Assembly: GCF_014696615.1 (NCBI RefSeq)
Contig: NZ_JACJQJ010000038.1
Span: 1 to 64,000, forward strand
Direction of reading: 5' to 3'
Length of the DNA: 64,000 nt
DNA from: Nostoc linckia FACHB-104
Lineage (GTDB): Bacteria; Cyanobacteriota; Cyanobacteriia; Cyanobacteriales; Nostocaceae
Positions 56,170-64,000 of this stretch are shown in pieces; within the stretch, counting starts at the first letter, position 1, and each line of letters starts with the position of its first letter. The notes beneath the pieces were generated by a model. The model made no database searches. It was not told the origin of the DNA and saw nothing but the letters and a program-made list of their open reading frames with translations. The translations under genes and the position numbers were made by a program.

Positions 56170-56701
56170 TTATCGATTTAGGAGATTGTAACTATCTAAT
56201 GATGAGAGAATAGCGAACGAGGAACAGGGAAGGGTTTTAAATCTTGACTTGTTTTTGTACAGTCATATTGCTAAGCTAATACGCGTTTAGATCAAATATT
56301 CTGGTGTTAAGGCTGTCAAGGGTCAAGAGTTAAAAGTCCAAGCTAGCCGTTGACCCTTGACTGTTGACTTTTGACCACCTGAGCGCGAAATATACAATTT
56401 AAATGCGTAACAGCTTCTTGCTGGTTTGAATTGCCCTTTTTGTATAGATACTAGTAGCAATTCTTCATTAGGGAAGTCTAGAAAATAATCCCAACCAAAT
56501 AATGTTCACGACGCATAAATGATTTTTTAGGGCACAAAATTATTGTGCCCTTATTTCTCTGTCGCATTCTTTGGTATAAATTATTTTCAGTTCTGGAGTC
56601 AGCATGGCAGTGTCTCTCCCCTGCTCCCTACTCTATCTTTAAGGAGATATTTTGTTTAGTTGGAAGTTCTGGAAAAATTCCCTTTAGCGATACATACCAA
56701 T
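56170..56701. other. Gap downstream of the Nif11 peptide gene
   Basis: Holds AAGGGTCAAGAGTTAAAAGTC / GACTTTTGACC-type repeats (about 56315-56378) and a reversed remnant of the GACAGATTG repeat family near 56561. No gene seen. Confidence 0.4.
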
Positions 56702-56750
56702 GAAAAAACGCCCGGGAGTGTTGCCGTGTTTCCACCCCAGGCGTTTTTTC
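56702..56750. terminator. Bidirectional intrinsic terminator downstream of purH
   Basis: GAAAAAACGCC (56702-56712) pairs with GGCGTTTTTTC (56740-56750); inner CGGG/CCC pairs extend the stem. A- and T-runs at both sides allow termination of purH (minus strand) and of transcription from the left. Confidence 0.8.
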
Positions 56751-56855
56751 TTTTCAACTTGCTCCTCACACACAACTAAAAAATATCATTACTGTCAACA
56801 AACCACAAGTAGACTGAGTGACAGTTTATCAACTGTCCCAAGTACGGGAACCAAA

Positions 56856-58397
56856 CTAGTGTAAAAAGTGTCTCACACCAGTTAATACCATAACTAAGCC
56901 TAATTCATTTGCAGCTTTGATGGAGTCTTTATCGCGCAGGCTACCTCCAGGTTGAACAATGGCAGTAATTCCCGCCTCTGCTGCTGCGCGTACGGAATCA
57001 TCGAAGGGGAAAAAGCCATCACTGGCGAGAAAGCCGCCTTTGGCTCTGTCTCCTGCTTGTTCTAGGGCAATTTTCGTAGAACCAACACGGTTCATTTGCC
57101 CTGCGCCTACTCCTAGTGTAGTGCGATCGCGGCTGACAACAATAGCATTTGATTTGACGTGTTTACAAACTTTCCAAGCAAAGAGTAATTCAGCTAATTC
57201 GCTTTGGGTGGGTTGGCGTTCGGTGACGACTTGCCATTTGCTAGTATCAGAAATCGCATCATCAGCAGCTTGTACCAAAAAACCACCTGCGATCGCTTTG
57301 ACTGTTTCTTTAGGGCCGCTGGTCAAATCTGGTAAAATCAGGACGCGCACCTTAGATTTAGCAGTGAGAATTGCTTGAGCATCGCCTTCACAGCCTGGAG
57401 CCACCACACATTCTAAAAATGTTTTAGTTAATTCACTCGCTGTCGCTTCATCAATCGGACGATTTAGGGCAACAATACCCCCAAAGGCAGAAACCGCATC
57501 AGCATTAAAAGCTTTTTCATAAGCTTCTTTAAGGGAATCACCCACAGCGACACCACAGGGATTAGTGTGTTTGAGAATCGCAGCGGCGGGAGTATCTGTA
57601 AATTCTGAGATAATGCGGCGTGCGGCTTCTAAATCCACCAAGTTATTGTAACTAAGTTCCTTACCTTGCAGTTTACTTGCAGCCGCCCAACCAGTTGGGG
57701 TACTACCTGTTTCATACCAAGCAGCCGCTTGATGGGGATTTTCGCCATAACGCAGAGATTGCAGGAGGTTACCAGAGATGCTGTATTGCTGAGGTAACGA
57801 TTCACCATCCTGGGCCTTGGTGAGGTAGGATGCGATCGCTTGGTCATAGCTAGCAGTATGTAAAAAGCCCTTTAAGGCACACTTTTGGCGAAACGCTAGA
57901 GAAGCTTCACCATTGTGTTGACGTAATTCTTGTAAATATTCATCATATTGGGCAGGGTCACATAATACAGTCAGATGAGCAAAGTTTTTTGATGAAGCCC
58001 TTAACATCGCTGGGCCGCCAATATCAATTTGTTCGATGGCTTCTGGTAATGTTACACCTGGTTTGGCAATAGTTTCTTCAAAAGGATAAAGATTAACTAC
58101 AACCAAATCAATGGGACGAATTTGGTTATTTTCTAAATCTGTAATATCTTGCGGAAAATCCTTCCGTGCCAAAATCCCCCCATGAATTCTGGGATGTAAG
58201 GTTTTGACTCTACCTCCTAAAATTTCTGGTGAACCCGTATAATCAGAGACCTTTGTAACAGGAATCCCAGCTTCTTTAATTGCTTTAGCAGTGCCGCCAC
58301 TGCTAATTAAATCAAAGTTAAATTCTTCCACCAAGCTGCGGGCAAGGTCAATTAAACCAGTTTTATTAGATACACTCAGCAAAGCCAGACGCGCCAT
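56856..58397 (-). CDS. purH: Bifunctional AICAR formyltransferase / IMP cyclohydrolase
   Basis: 513 residues. N-terminal MGS-like IMP cyclohydrolase domain (A-L-L-S-V-S-N-K-T-G-L, S-S-G-G-T-A-K-A-I near 33-41, G-G-R-V-K-T-L-H-P-R-I-H-G-G-I-L near 61-76) and the AICARFT domain from about 130 with A-I-L-K-H-T-N-P-C-G-V-A and Q-M-N-R-V-G-S. It carries out the last two steps to IMP. Normal length. A terminator follows at 56702-56750. Confidence 0.98.
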   Translation of the reverse strand: MARLALLSVSNKTGLIDLARSLVEEFNFDLISSGGTAKAIKEAGIPVTKVSDYTGSPEILGGRVKTLHPRIHGGILARKDFPQDITDLENNQIRPIDLVVVNLYPFEETIAKPGVTLPEAIEQIDIGGPAMLRASSKNFAHLTVLCDPAQYDEYLQELRQHNGEASLAFRQKCALKGFLHTASYDQAIASYLTKAQDGESLPQQYSISGNLLQSLRYGENPHQAAAWYETGSTPTGWAAASKLQGKELSYNNLVDLEAARRIISEFTDTPAAAILKHTNPCGVAVGDSLKEAYEKAFNADAVSAFGGIVALNRPIDEATASELTKTFLECVVAPGCEGDAQAILTAKSKVRVLILPDLTSGPKETVKAIAGGFLVQAADDAISDTSKWQVVTERQPTQSELAELLFAWKVCKHVKSNAIVVSRDRTTLGVGAGQMNRVGSTKIALEQAGDRAKGGFLASDGFFPFDDSVRAAAEAGITAIVQPGGSLRDKDSIKAANELGLVMVLTGVRHFLH

Positions 58398-58448
58398 AAT
58401 TCCCCAGTTTCCTTTGGTACAAACATTGAAAGACAGAAGATTATTTTA

Positions 58449-58540
58449 CATGGGGCATGGGGTATGGGGATTGGGGACTGGGGATTGGGGACTGGGGACT
58501 GGGGACTGAGGACTGGGGATTGGGTAATGGGTAATTACTA
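58449..58540. repeat. Heptamer STRR (GGGGACT / GGGGATT)
   Basis: About ten units of GGGGACT/GGGGATT/TGAGGACT followed by TGGGTAATGGGTAATT and CCCCTCATC units between the divergent purH and esterase genes. Confidence 0.8.
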
Positions 58541-58630
58541 TTCTCCCCTTATCCCCCTCATCCCCCTCATCTCCCTCATCCCCTCACTTTGGATTAGGAT
58601 TATTTTTTAACAGCGATTAGTTATTGACTG

Positions 58631-59257
58631 ATGACTCAAACTCTAGAATTTATTTCAGTTCCTCCAGAAACCGAACAAGCGCCTTTGGGCTTAATCGTAA
58701 CTTTACATGGTTGGGGTGCTAATGCCGATGATGTGGCATCGCTATTGCCGTTTTTTAACTTGCCAGAATATCACTTTGTCTTTCCTAATGCCCCTTATCC
58801 TTATCCTTATGCCCCTATTGGTAGGGCTTGGTATGATTTGAGGTCAGAAAATATGTATGAGGGTTTGCCAGAAAGTCGGCAAATACTAACAGATTGGTTG
58901 CTATCTTTAGAAGGTGTGACTGGTGTGCCTTTATCGCGGACAGTTCTCAGTGGATTTTCGCAAGGAGCAGCAATGACATTAGATGTGGGATTAAACTTAC
59001 CTTTAGCTGGTTTAGTGGCAATGAGTGGTTATTTGCATCCTGATGCTGGTAAGGTAGCTAAAAATAGTTTTCCGCCTACTTTAATTACTCATGGTACACA
59101 AGATCAGGTTGTGCCCCTTTTAGCAGCAGTAAAAGCCAGAGAAATCCTAGAATCTATAGGTGTAGAGGTGCAATACCAAGAATTCCACATGGGTCATGAA
59201 ATAGGTCAGCAAATGTTAGACCTGCTACGGAATTTTGTTGTGAATGCAATTGCCTAA
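58631..59257 (+). CDS. Phospholipase/carboxylesterase-type alpha/beta hydrolase
   Basis: 208 residues. L-H-G-W-G-A-N near 25-31 (oxyanion loop), nucleophile Ser110 in L-S-G-F-S-Q-G-A, Asp158 in H-G-T-Q-D-Q-V-V-P and His189 in H-M-G-H-E-I complete the triad. Same size and motifs as YpfH/acyl-protein thioesterase-like esterases. Cytoplasmic; substrate not known. Confidence 0.92.
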   Translation: MTQTLEFISVPPETEQAPLGLIVTLHGWGANADDVASLLPFFNLPEYHFVFPNAPYPYPYAPIGRAWYDLRSENMYEGLPESRQILTDWLLSLEGVTGVPLSRTVLSGFSQGAAMTLDVGLNLPLAGLVAMSGYLHPDAGKVAKNSFPPTLITHGTQDQVVPLLAAVKAREILESIGVEVQYQEFHMGHEIGQQMLDLLRNFVVNAIA

Positions 59258-59411
59258 TCTCAATTGTAATTTTTTTACAAATTAACGTATAAATTCGGAA
59301 AATTTTTACAAAATCCACGCCATCTAATGAGTAAGATATATTGGGTGGCCGTGAAAAGCATAACCCAACCCATGCTGGGTACGAATGCTGCATAAGGGAG
59401 GGGCAAGCATT

Positions 59412-59624
59412 ATGAAAACTCTAGGCATTTCCAGAAAAGAAATTGCTGCCATGACTGCAGCAGAAGTTGAGGAGCTAGCTGCACGTCTAGAGCTAGATAA
59501 TTATAGCAATGCTTTTGAGGGTTTAAACGATTGGCATATACTGCGAGCGATCGCATTTCAGCGGCCGGAGTTAGTGGAACCCTATATCCACCTCCTTGAC
59601 TTAGAACCCTATGACGAAGCTTAA
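59412..59624 (+). CDS. DUF2555 protein
   Basis: 70 residues from ATG 59412, chosen because AAGGGAGGGG lies about ten bases upstream; a TTG nine codons earlier is unlikely. I-S-R-K-E-I-A-A-M-T-A-A-E-V-E-E-L-A-A-R-L-E and F-E-G-L-N-D-W-H-I-L-R-A-I-A-F are typical for the DUF2555 family, small conserved cyanobacterial proteins of unknown role. No membrane segment. Confidence 0.85.
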   Translation: MKTLGISRKEIAAMTAAEVEELAARLELDNYSNAFEGLNDWHILRAIAFQRPELVEPYIHLLDLEPYDEA

Positions 59625-59810
59625 ATGAAGGATAAAGGATGAAAGATGAAATTACCTGGCTGACATCTTCCATCCTTTTCCATGACTGTAGTGTCTATTC
59701 GTCAACAATAGTTTAGGCATCAGGATGAAGCATGAGGATGAAATCAACAACATATTTACTAAATACTCTTCATTTCAGCCTTTATTCTTTATACTTCATC
59801 CTTTTTACCC

Positions 59811-61025
59811 ATGCCTGATTCCACATCTAAGGTTTTAATTGGCGTAGGTGGGGGTATCGCCGCCTATAAAGTTTGTGAATTAGTTTCCTCGCTGTTTAAA
59901 ACTGGTGTAGAAGTGCGCGTCATCCTCACCAATTCAGCACAAGCATTTATCACCCCCCTAACTTTAGCTACCCTTTCCCGTCATCAGGCTTATACAGATG
60001 ATTTGTTTTGGCAGCCAACTCACTCGCGTCCATTACATATAGAATTGGGTGAATGGGCAGATTTGCTGGTGATTGCGCCATTAACAGCGAATACACTCGC
60101 CAAGTTAACTTATGGCATGGCTGATAATTTGCTCACAAATACAGTGCTGGCTTCTACCTGTCCAGTGTTACTAGCACCCGCAATGAATACAGATATGTGG
60201 GAACAGCTAGCAGTACAGCGCAATTGGCGGCAATTGTTGACAGATAGCCGATATCATGGAATGGGTACAGCATCAGGATTATTAGCCTGCGATCGCGTTG
60301 GTGCTGGACGGATGGCAGAACCTCCAGAGATTTTGACTTACATTCAATCGCTATTACACACAGGTGGTAAACGAGATTTAGCCGGGAAGCGGGTATTAAT
60401 TAGTGCTGGCGGAACCCGAGAATATTTAGACCCAGTCAGGTTTATTGGCAACCCTTCCACAGGTAAAATGGGTTTGGCTTTAGCTCAAGCTGCCTTGCAT
60501 CGTGGGGCAAACGTCACCCTAGTTCATGGCCCAGCTAGCTGGAATGTTCCCTTGGGAGTGCAAGCAATTCCTGTAATTAATGCTGAGGAAATGCAGCAAG
60601 TTATGGGGGAATATTTCGCCAATGCAGATGTGATAGTCATGTCCGCAGCTGTCGCGGATGTCAAGCCTAGAGATTATAGTACCGAGAAATTACCCAAGCG
60701 ATCGCTTCCCCAATCTTTACCCTTGGAATCTGTACCAGATATCGTCAGTGAATTAGCCAAACTCAAGCAACCACATCAAAAATTAATTGGATTTGCTGCC
60801 CAAACTGGAGATATTATTACCCCTGCTTTAGAAAAGCTAGAGAAGAAAAAATTAGATGCTATTGTTGCTAATCCCATCGATAAAACTGATAGTGGTTTTG
60901 GCAGCGATAATAATCAGGCAGTTTTTTTAGATAAACAAGGAAACAAAGTAGAAATTGCTCCTTGTTCTAAATTAGAAATGGCACATCATCTCTATGATTT
61001 TGCTTTCAATAGACAAATTGAATAA
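59811..61025 (+). CDS. coaBC: Phosphopantothenoylcysteine decarboxylase / phosphopantothenate-cysteine ligase
   Basis: 404 residues. CoaC half (1-185): [10 protein letters not shown] at the FMN site, P-A-M-N-T-D-M-W near 124 and [11 protein letters not shown] with the catalytic Cys. CoaB half (190-404): [26 protein letters not shown]. It makes 4'-phosphopantetheine for CoA. A diverged copy of its last 57 codons is found downstream at 63583-63753. Confidence 0.97.
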   Translation: MPDSTSKVLIGVGGGIAAYKVCELVSSLFKTGVEVRVILTNSAQAFITPLTLATLSRHQAYTDDLFWQPTHSRPLHIELGEWADLLVIAPLTANTLAKLTYGMADNLLTNTVLASTCPVLLAPAMNTDMWEQLAVQRNWRQLLTDSRYHGMGTASGLLACDRVGAGRMAEPPEILTYIQSLLHTGGKRDLAGKRVLISAGGTREYLDPVRFIGNPSTGKMGLALAQAALHRGANVTLVHGPASWNVPLGVQAIPVINAEEMQQVMGEYFANADVIVMSAAVADVKPRDYSTEKLPKRSLPQSLPLESVPDIVSELAKLKQPHQKLIGFAAQTGDIITPALEKLEKKKLDAIVANPIDKTDSGFGSDNNQAVFLDKQGNKVEIAPCSKLEMAHHLYDFAFNRQIE

Positions 61026-61538
61026 ACCCAATAGATGCGTTTGCTTAGTAAATTTATTCGATAAAAATAAAATATATCATCAGATAGGCGCACACATCTT
61101 TACATCCCTAGAGATGTGTGATGTACTGCCATTTTTTTAATTCATATTATTACTAATTTTCGCGAAAAATAAAGCGTTTTTCTCATCCCCTGTAGTAATT
61201 TCTGCATCATTAATACTCTTACGCCAGTATCTTGCATTTATTTAAGATAACTAATTTTGATGTCGTCGTTGCTACAGTAAAGAGCCACAGATTTCTTCAT
61301 CTTTTAGGATTGTAATGCAGCCTCGGTAAGGGATTATCTAATCTTTATTGTTGATTAATTTTGTATAACTTGTGGCTATCCTGAAATAACTACTACTTTC
61401 GATAAGAAATAATTTAGTGATGTGTTTCTTTAGAGCAGTTAACTTATTGCTTGTAATTGTTAGGTTTGTACGTGGCACTAATTAACGTTCATTATTTAAT
61501 GTTTGTTAACCCGTTGTAATCTTAAGGAGACAATTGAT
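61026..61538. other. Gap upstream of the LEA-like gene
   Basis: About 510 bases. CACACATCT and AGATGTGTG (about 61091-61120) form a short stem after coaBC, followed later by a T7 run, a weak terminator candidate. The rest is AT-rich promoter region for the next gene; no other gene seen. Confidence 0.4.
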
Positions 61539-62579
61539 ATGGTTGAAAGTAGCCAAGGTATAAACAACCAGAGCAAAAATTTTGACCGCATAACAGGTCA
61601 ATCTTATCCAGGTTCAACTAATATGAACCAAGCTACTGGTTTACCTGAAAACCAATACTCTGACCGAACAAATATGGGTCAATCTTATCCAGGTTCAACT
61701 AATATGAACCAAGGCGCTGGACTATCTGGAAATCAATACTCTGACCGCACAACAATGGGTCAATCTTCAGGTTCAACTAACATAAATCAAGGCACTGGAG
61801 CACAAAGAGATATCAATCCTCCTAGAACTACGCCTCAACCCGATACTCGTTCCGAAAATAAAGGCATCAATCCTACCTTAACTAGAGCATTGATAGGCGG
61901 ACTCATCGGTGCTACCGTGGGTGCGCTGGCTGGTAAAAGAATTGGTATGGGTTTGAACATTGCAGCCAAAGGTATAGCAGAGGCATCAAAGACTATTGGA
62001 GAGGGTCTTGGTCAAACCGCCAAAGGTTTAGGAGAGGCAGCAAAGAGTGTTGCTGATGGCGCTTCTCAAGCTATTGTTGGTGGCACATTAGATACAGCTG
62101 AGGGTGTAGCTGAGGGAGTCAAGCAAACCGCAGCAGGTGCATTGGACGCAGTACAGAATACAGCTCAAGGTGTTAGCCAAGTTGTACAAGCTGGTGCAAA
62201 CATTGCCAAAGATGCAGCACAAAACGTCACTGACGTAGCTAGGCAAACTACAGCAGGTACTCTAGATGCAGTACAAAATACAGCGCAGAGTGTTAACCAA
62301 GCTGTGCAAGGTGCAGCAGGTATAGCCAAGGATACAATTAACAATGCCCAATCTTCTGGAAGTCAGGGTTATCAATCTCAAAACCAAATGACCGATACTC
62401 AGCAGAACCGGAATGAGCAAATGGGTATGGGTCAAGACCGTGAGTCGATGTTCTATATTTCATCTCCAGAAGAGGCTGAGGGACTGATTGTTACCTCAGT
62501 TATTTTACAAGAAACGGAAGCACCGGGAAACCCTTTTGATGCTAACTCACTTGAAGAAGAAATTGCTCGTCTTGACTGA
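61539..62579 (+). CDS. LEA-like/YtxH-like protein with glycine-zipper and amphipathic repeats
   Basis: 346 residues from ATG 61539 (AAGGAGA eight bases upstream). Residues about 20-95 contain three 27-residue repeats G-Q-S-Y-P-G-S-T-N-M-N-Q...Y-S-D-R-T. A glycine-zipper segment (G-G-L-I-G-A-T-V-G-A-L-A-G) at about 128-143 could insert in or lie on a membrane. Residues 145-275 are 11-mer-like amphipathic repeats (A-K-G-L-G-E-A-A-K-S-V-A; L-D-A-V-Q-N-T-A-Q-G-V) as in group 3 LEA stress proteins. Then Gln/Asn-rich linker and an acidic tail. A shorter paralogue follows. Desiccation or stress role is inferred from composition only. Confidence 0.8.
   Translation: MVESSQGINNQSKNFDRITGQSYPGSTNMNQATGLPENQYSDRTNMGQSYPGSTNMNQGAGLSGNQYSDRTTMGQSSGSTNINQGTGAQRDINPPRTTPQPDTRSENKGINPTLTRALIGGLIGATVGALAGKRIGMGLNIAAKGIAEASKTIGEGLGQTAKGLGEAAKSVADGASQAIVGGTLDTAEGVAEGVKQTAAGALDAVQNTAQGVSQVVQAGANIAKDAAQNVTDVARQTTAGTLDAVQNTAQSVNQAVQGAAGIAKDTINNAQSSGSQGYQSQNQMTDTQQNRNEQMGMGQDRESMFYISSPEEAEGLIVTSVILQETEAPGNPFDANSLEEEIARLD
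61596..61775 (+). repeat. 81-bp in-frame tandem repeat inside the LEA-like gene
   Basis: Units begin at 61596, 61677 and 61758, exactly 81 bases (27 codons) apart; the third is shortened and diverged. In-frame expansion is evident because all units encode the same G-Q-S...N-x-N-Q pattern. Confidence 0.85.
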
Positions 62580-62803
62580 CTATCGGATACATAAGTAGTC
62601 ATCATAAACTGCAATGAAAAGGGATTAGAGGCTATTCAGGAATTGAGTTTTGGTGTTCAAGCAATAAATTGCTGACTACGAAATAACTAAAACTTTTTTT
62701 AGCCTTAATAAGTCCCAATTTTGCCAGTATTCCTAAGTTATTTAACTTAGGAATACTGAATTAATTAGTCTTCGGTAGTTTGGCTATTAAGGAGAAAATC
62801 AAA

Positions 62804-63373
62804 ATGAATGGCAACCAGCAACTTTTAGATAAATCTCAAGCAAGTATTGACCTTTATACAGGTGAAACTGAGGCTAATACAGCAGATACAGAAAGCAATA
62901 ATTTAGCTAAGGTAGCAATGGGAGCAATTATTGGTGCTACCGTTGGCGCGATAGCTGTTGCTTTAACTCTTAAGGGTACAACCCAAAGGATTAACAAAAC
63001 AATACAAGGGTTAGGAAACGGAGTAAAAACCACAGCTGACAATCTTAACCAAACTGCTAAAGGTGTAGGGGAAGCAATCAAGACTGTCGCAGAAGGTGTT
63101 AACGATACTGTCAAAGATATAGGCGATGCTGTTAAAGTTTCAGTGCAGGGTGTTAATGACACTGTAAAAAATACAGTAGATGCTGTTAAAGTGACATCGG
63201 TGAGAGTGAATGAAACTGTTCAAGAAACAGTAGATACTGTTAAAGGTCAGGCTGTTGATGCTAAAGATACTATCAAAAGTGTAGTCAAGGAGGAAAAGCC
63301 TGAGAGTCAGAATCCTAAGCAACCTAATGATCCGACAACCTACATTTTAGTCCCAGTAGATAAAAATAGTTGA
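62804..63373 (+). CDS. LEA-like/YtxH-like protein, shorter paralogue
   Basis: 189 residues from ATG 62804 (AAGGAGA upstream); the frame continues to a TTG eight codons earlier. Glycine-zipper M-G-A-I-I-G-A-T-V-G-A-I-A at about 41-53 followed by amphipathic repeats (L-N-Q-T-A-K-G-V-G-E-A-I-K-T-V-A; V-N-D-T-V-K-D-I-G-D-A-V-K), then a charged tail ending T-Y-I-L-V-P-V-D. Clear paralogue of the preceding gene in the zipper and repeat part, lacking its N-terminal tandem repeats. About 225 bases separate the two. Confidence 0.8.
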   Translation: MNGNQQLLDKSQASIDLYTGETEANTADTESNNLAKVAMGAIIGATVGAIAVALTLKGTTQRINKTIQGLGNGVKTTADNLNQTAKGVGEAIKTVAEGVNDTVKDIGDAVKVSVQGVNDTVKNTVDAVKVTSVRVNETVQETVDTVKGQAVDAKDTIKSVVKEEKPESQNPKQPNDPTTYILVPVDKNS

Positions 63374-63491
63374 GTAGTTGAATCTGGAAATTTTTTACAA
63401 ATGCAGATTTAGGTTTTTAGCTACTCAAATTGAATAGCTGAGCGAACACAAACATAATATTAATTCAAATAATGTTTGCGACATATAAATT

Positions 63492-63535
63492 ATTCTTAAG
63501 TTGACGACAATTTTCATTGTTGTCAACTTAAGAAT
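63492..63535. terminator. Strong inverted repeat downstream of the LEA-like gene
   Basis: ATTCTTAAGTTGACGACAA (63492-63510) and TTGTTGTCAACTTAAGAAT (63517-63535) form a 19-bp stem with one G-T pair and a six-base loop. It lies about 120 bases after the stop. No T-run follows, so it may be a repeat end or a factor-assisted terminator. Confidence 0.5.
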
Positions 63536-63582
63536 ATCAAGCCCAAATTTTTTGAGTGTAAGCGTCAATATCAAGGGCGGCG

Positions 63583-63753
63583 TTAGATGCCATTGTTGCC
63601 AATGCCATCAATGAAACTGATAGTGGTTTTGGCAGCGATAATAATCAGGCAGTATTTTTAGATAAACAAGGAAACAAAGTAGAAATTCCGCCTTGCTCTA
63701 AATTGCAAATGGCACATTATCTCTTTGATTTTGCCATCGGTAGACAAATTTAA
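63583..63753 (+). pseudogene. Duplicated 3' fragment of coaBC
   Basis: 57 codons ending in TAA, starting L-D-A-I-V-A-N and containing [20 protein letters not shown]. It matches the last 57 codons of coaBC (60852-61025) at about 47 of 56 residues with no gap, and is even closer at the DNA level in its middle. There is no start codon or promoter for it. Two LEA-like genes separate it from intact coaBC. Confidence 0.9.
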
Positions 63754-63831
63754 GAAACTAATCAACCTCAGCTAAGATGCACTGACTCTGGTAGGATAGT
63801 TACCGATTGAGTACGATAAAGAGACTATATT

Positions 63832-64000
63832 TTGTCACTCACACGTTCTGATCTCGAATCTAGACGCTTGCAACAGACGATTGTCAAGTCTGGGACTGGC
63901 ATAATATTAAGTGAAGCACAGTTACAAGAATCTTTCAGCCAAACAATGAAGCAACATCAGCCAAATTCTGATGTTTGGTTGTTTGCATATGGTTCGCTTA
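63832..64000 (+). CDS. ChaC-type gamma-glutamylcyclotransferase, N-terminal part (cut by window edge)
   Basis: 56 codons from TTG 63832 to the right edge. S-L-T-R-S-D-L-E-S-R-R-L-Q-Q and the closing V-W-L-F-A-Y-G-S-L match the start of cyanobacterial ChaC-like proteins, where Y-G-S-L is the substrate-binding loop. These enzymes cleave gamma-glutamyl peptides such as glutathione to 5-oxoproline. The start codon is uncertain because no in-frame ATG precedes the conserved part. Confidence 0.75.
   Translation, partial: MSLTRSDLESRRLQQTIVKSGTGIILSEAQLQESFSQTMKQHQPNSDVWLFAYGSL

Noticed and set aside
56756-56790. Yfr1-like motif (GCTCCTCACAC) next to the purH terminator
   Set aside because: Yfr1 has this motif between a 5' stem and a 3' terminator; here no terminator follows on the same strand, so chance similarity is more likely.
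59410-59673. Minus-strand open frame opposite the DUF2555 gene
   Set aside because: Shadow frame; the plus-strand gene has a strong ribosome-binding site and a family-typical sequence.
1-64000. tRNA, rRNA or tmRNA genes
   Set aside because: No T-loop-like motif in a proper cloverleaf context was found by eye; a tRNA scan would be needed to exclude a missed one.

Overview
The window looks like a chromosomal segment of a filamentous, probably heterocyst-forming cyanobacterium (Nostocales). The support is the very frequent HIP1 octamer (GCGATCGC), abundant 7-bp short tandem repeats (STRRs) of the GGGGACT, AGTCAAC and ATTTGTC types, several small inverted-repeat elements, and cyanobacterial gene orders and families (ffh-rpsP-KH-phoH, HetC-like peptidase-exporter, CHASE2-cyclase, DUF2555, DUF4332, Nif11 peptides). 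Species cannot be told from sequence alone.

Layout. 0-1 kb: the end of an ISL3-type transposase and a methyltransferase. 2-8.4 kb, minus strand: a translation and protein-targeting block (phoH-like ATPase, rpsU, KH protein, rpsP, ffh, aminopeptidase P). 8.5-20 kb: acidic lipoprotein, multi-PAS hybrid histidine kinase, PhzF-like protein, solitary DNA methyltransferase, DUF4332 protein, TetR regulator, and a pair of M16 peptidases (one with, one without the zinc motif). 20-34 kb, all on the minus strand: a peptide production and export region. 35.8-49.7 kb: pyrB, mgtE, secreted TPR-CHAT protein, CHASE2 adenylate/guanylate cyclase behind a long heptamer repeat, a fabF-thioesterase-tautomerase-TetR cluster with two matching operator palindromes, and an alpha/beta hydrolase. 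50-56 kb: substrate-binding lipoprotein paired with a hybrid histidine kinase, a methyltransferase, and a lone Nif11-type peptide. 56.8-64 kb: purH, esterase, DUF2555, coaBC, two LEA-like glycine-zipper/amphipathic-repeat proteins, a duplicated fragment of the coaBC 3' end, and the start of a ChaC-type gamma-glutamylcyclotransferase.

The most interesting region is 20.2-33.9 kb. It holds a C39-peptidase ABC exporter (PCAT) with N-terminal cyclic-nucleotide-like domains, an HlyD-type adaptor, a SurA/parvulin-like protein, three or four small proteins whose first 20-25 residues share a double-glycine leader (I-x-D-L-x-x-L ... V-x-G-G), a Nif11-type precursor with a Pro/Tyr-rich core carrying two L-Y-G motifs, a GNAT-TPR fusion and a radical SAM/SPASM maturase. 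The reading proposed here is a ribosomally made peptide system in which the exporter trims the leaders and the radical SAM enzyme modifies the Nif11 precursor. The L-Y-G motifs make a PlpX-like tyramine-excising splicease reaction a specific, testable hypothesis. A small inverted-repeat element sits directly on the stop codon of the Nif11 precursor, and a second copy lies elsewhere in the cluster.

No tRNA, rRNA or CRISPR array was recognised. Gene starts were adjusted where a clear Shine-Dalgarno sequence favours an internal ATG or GTG.
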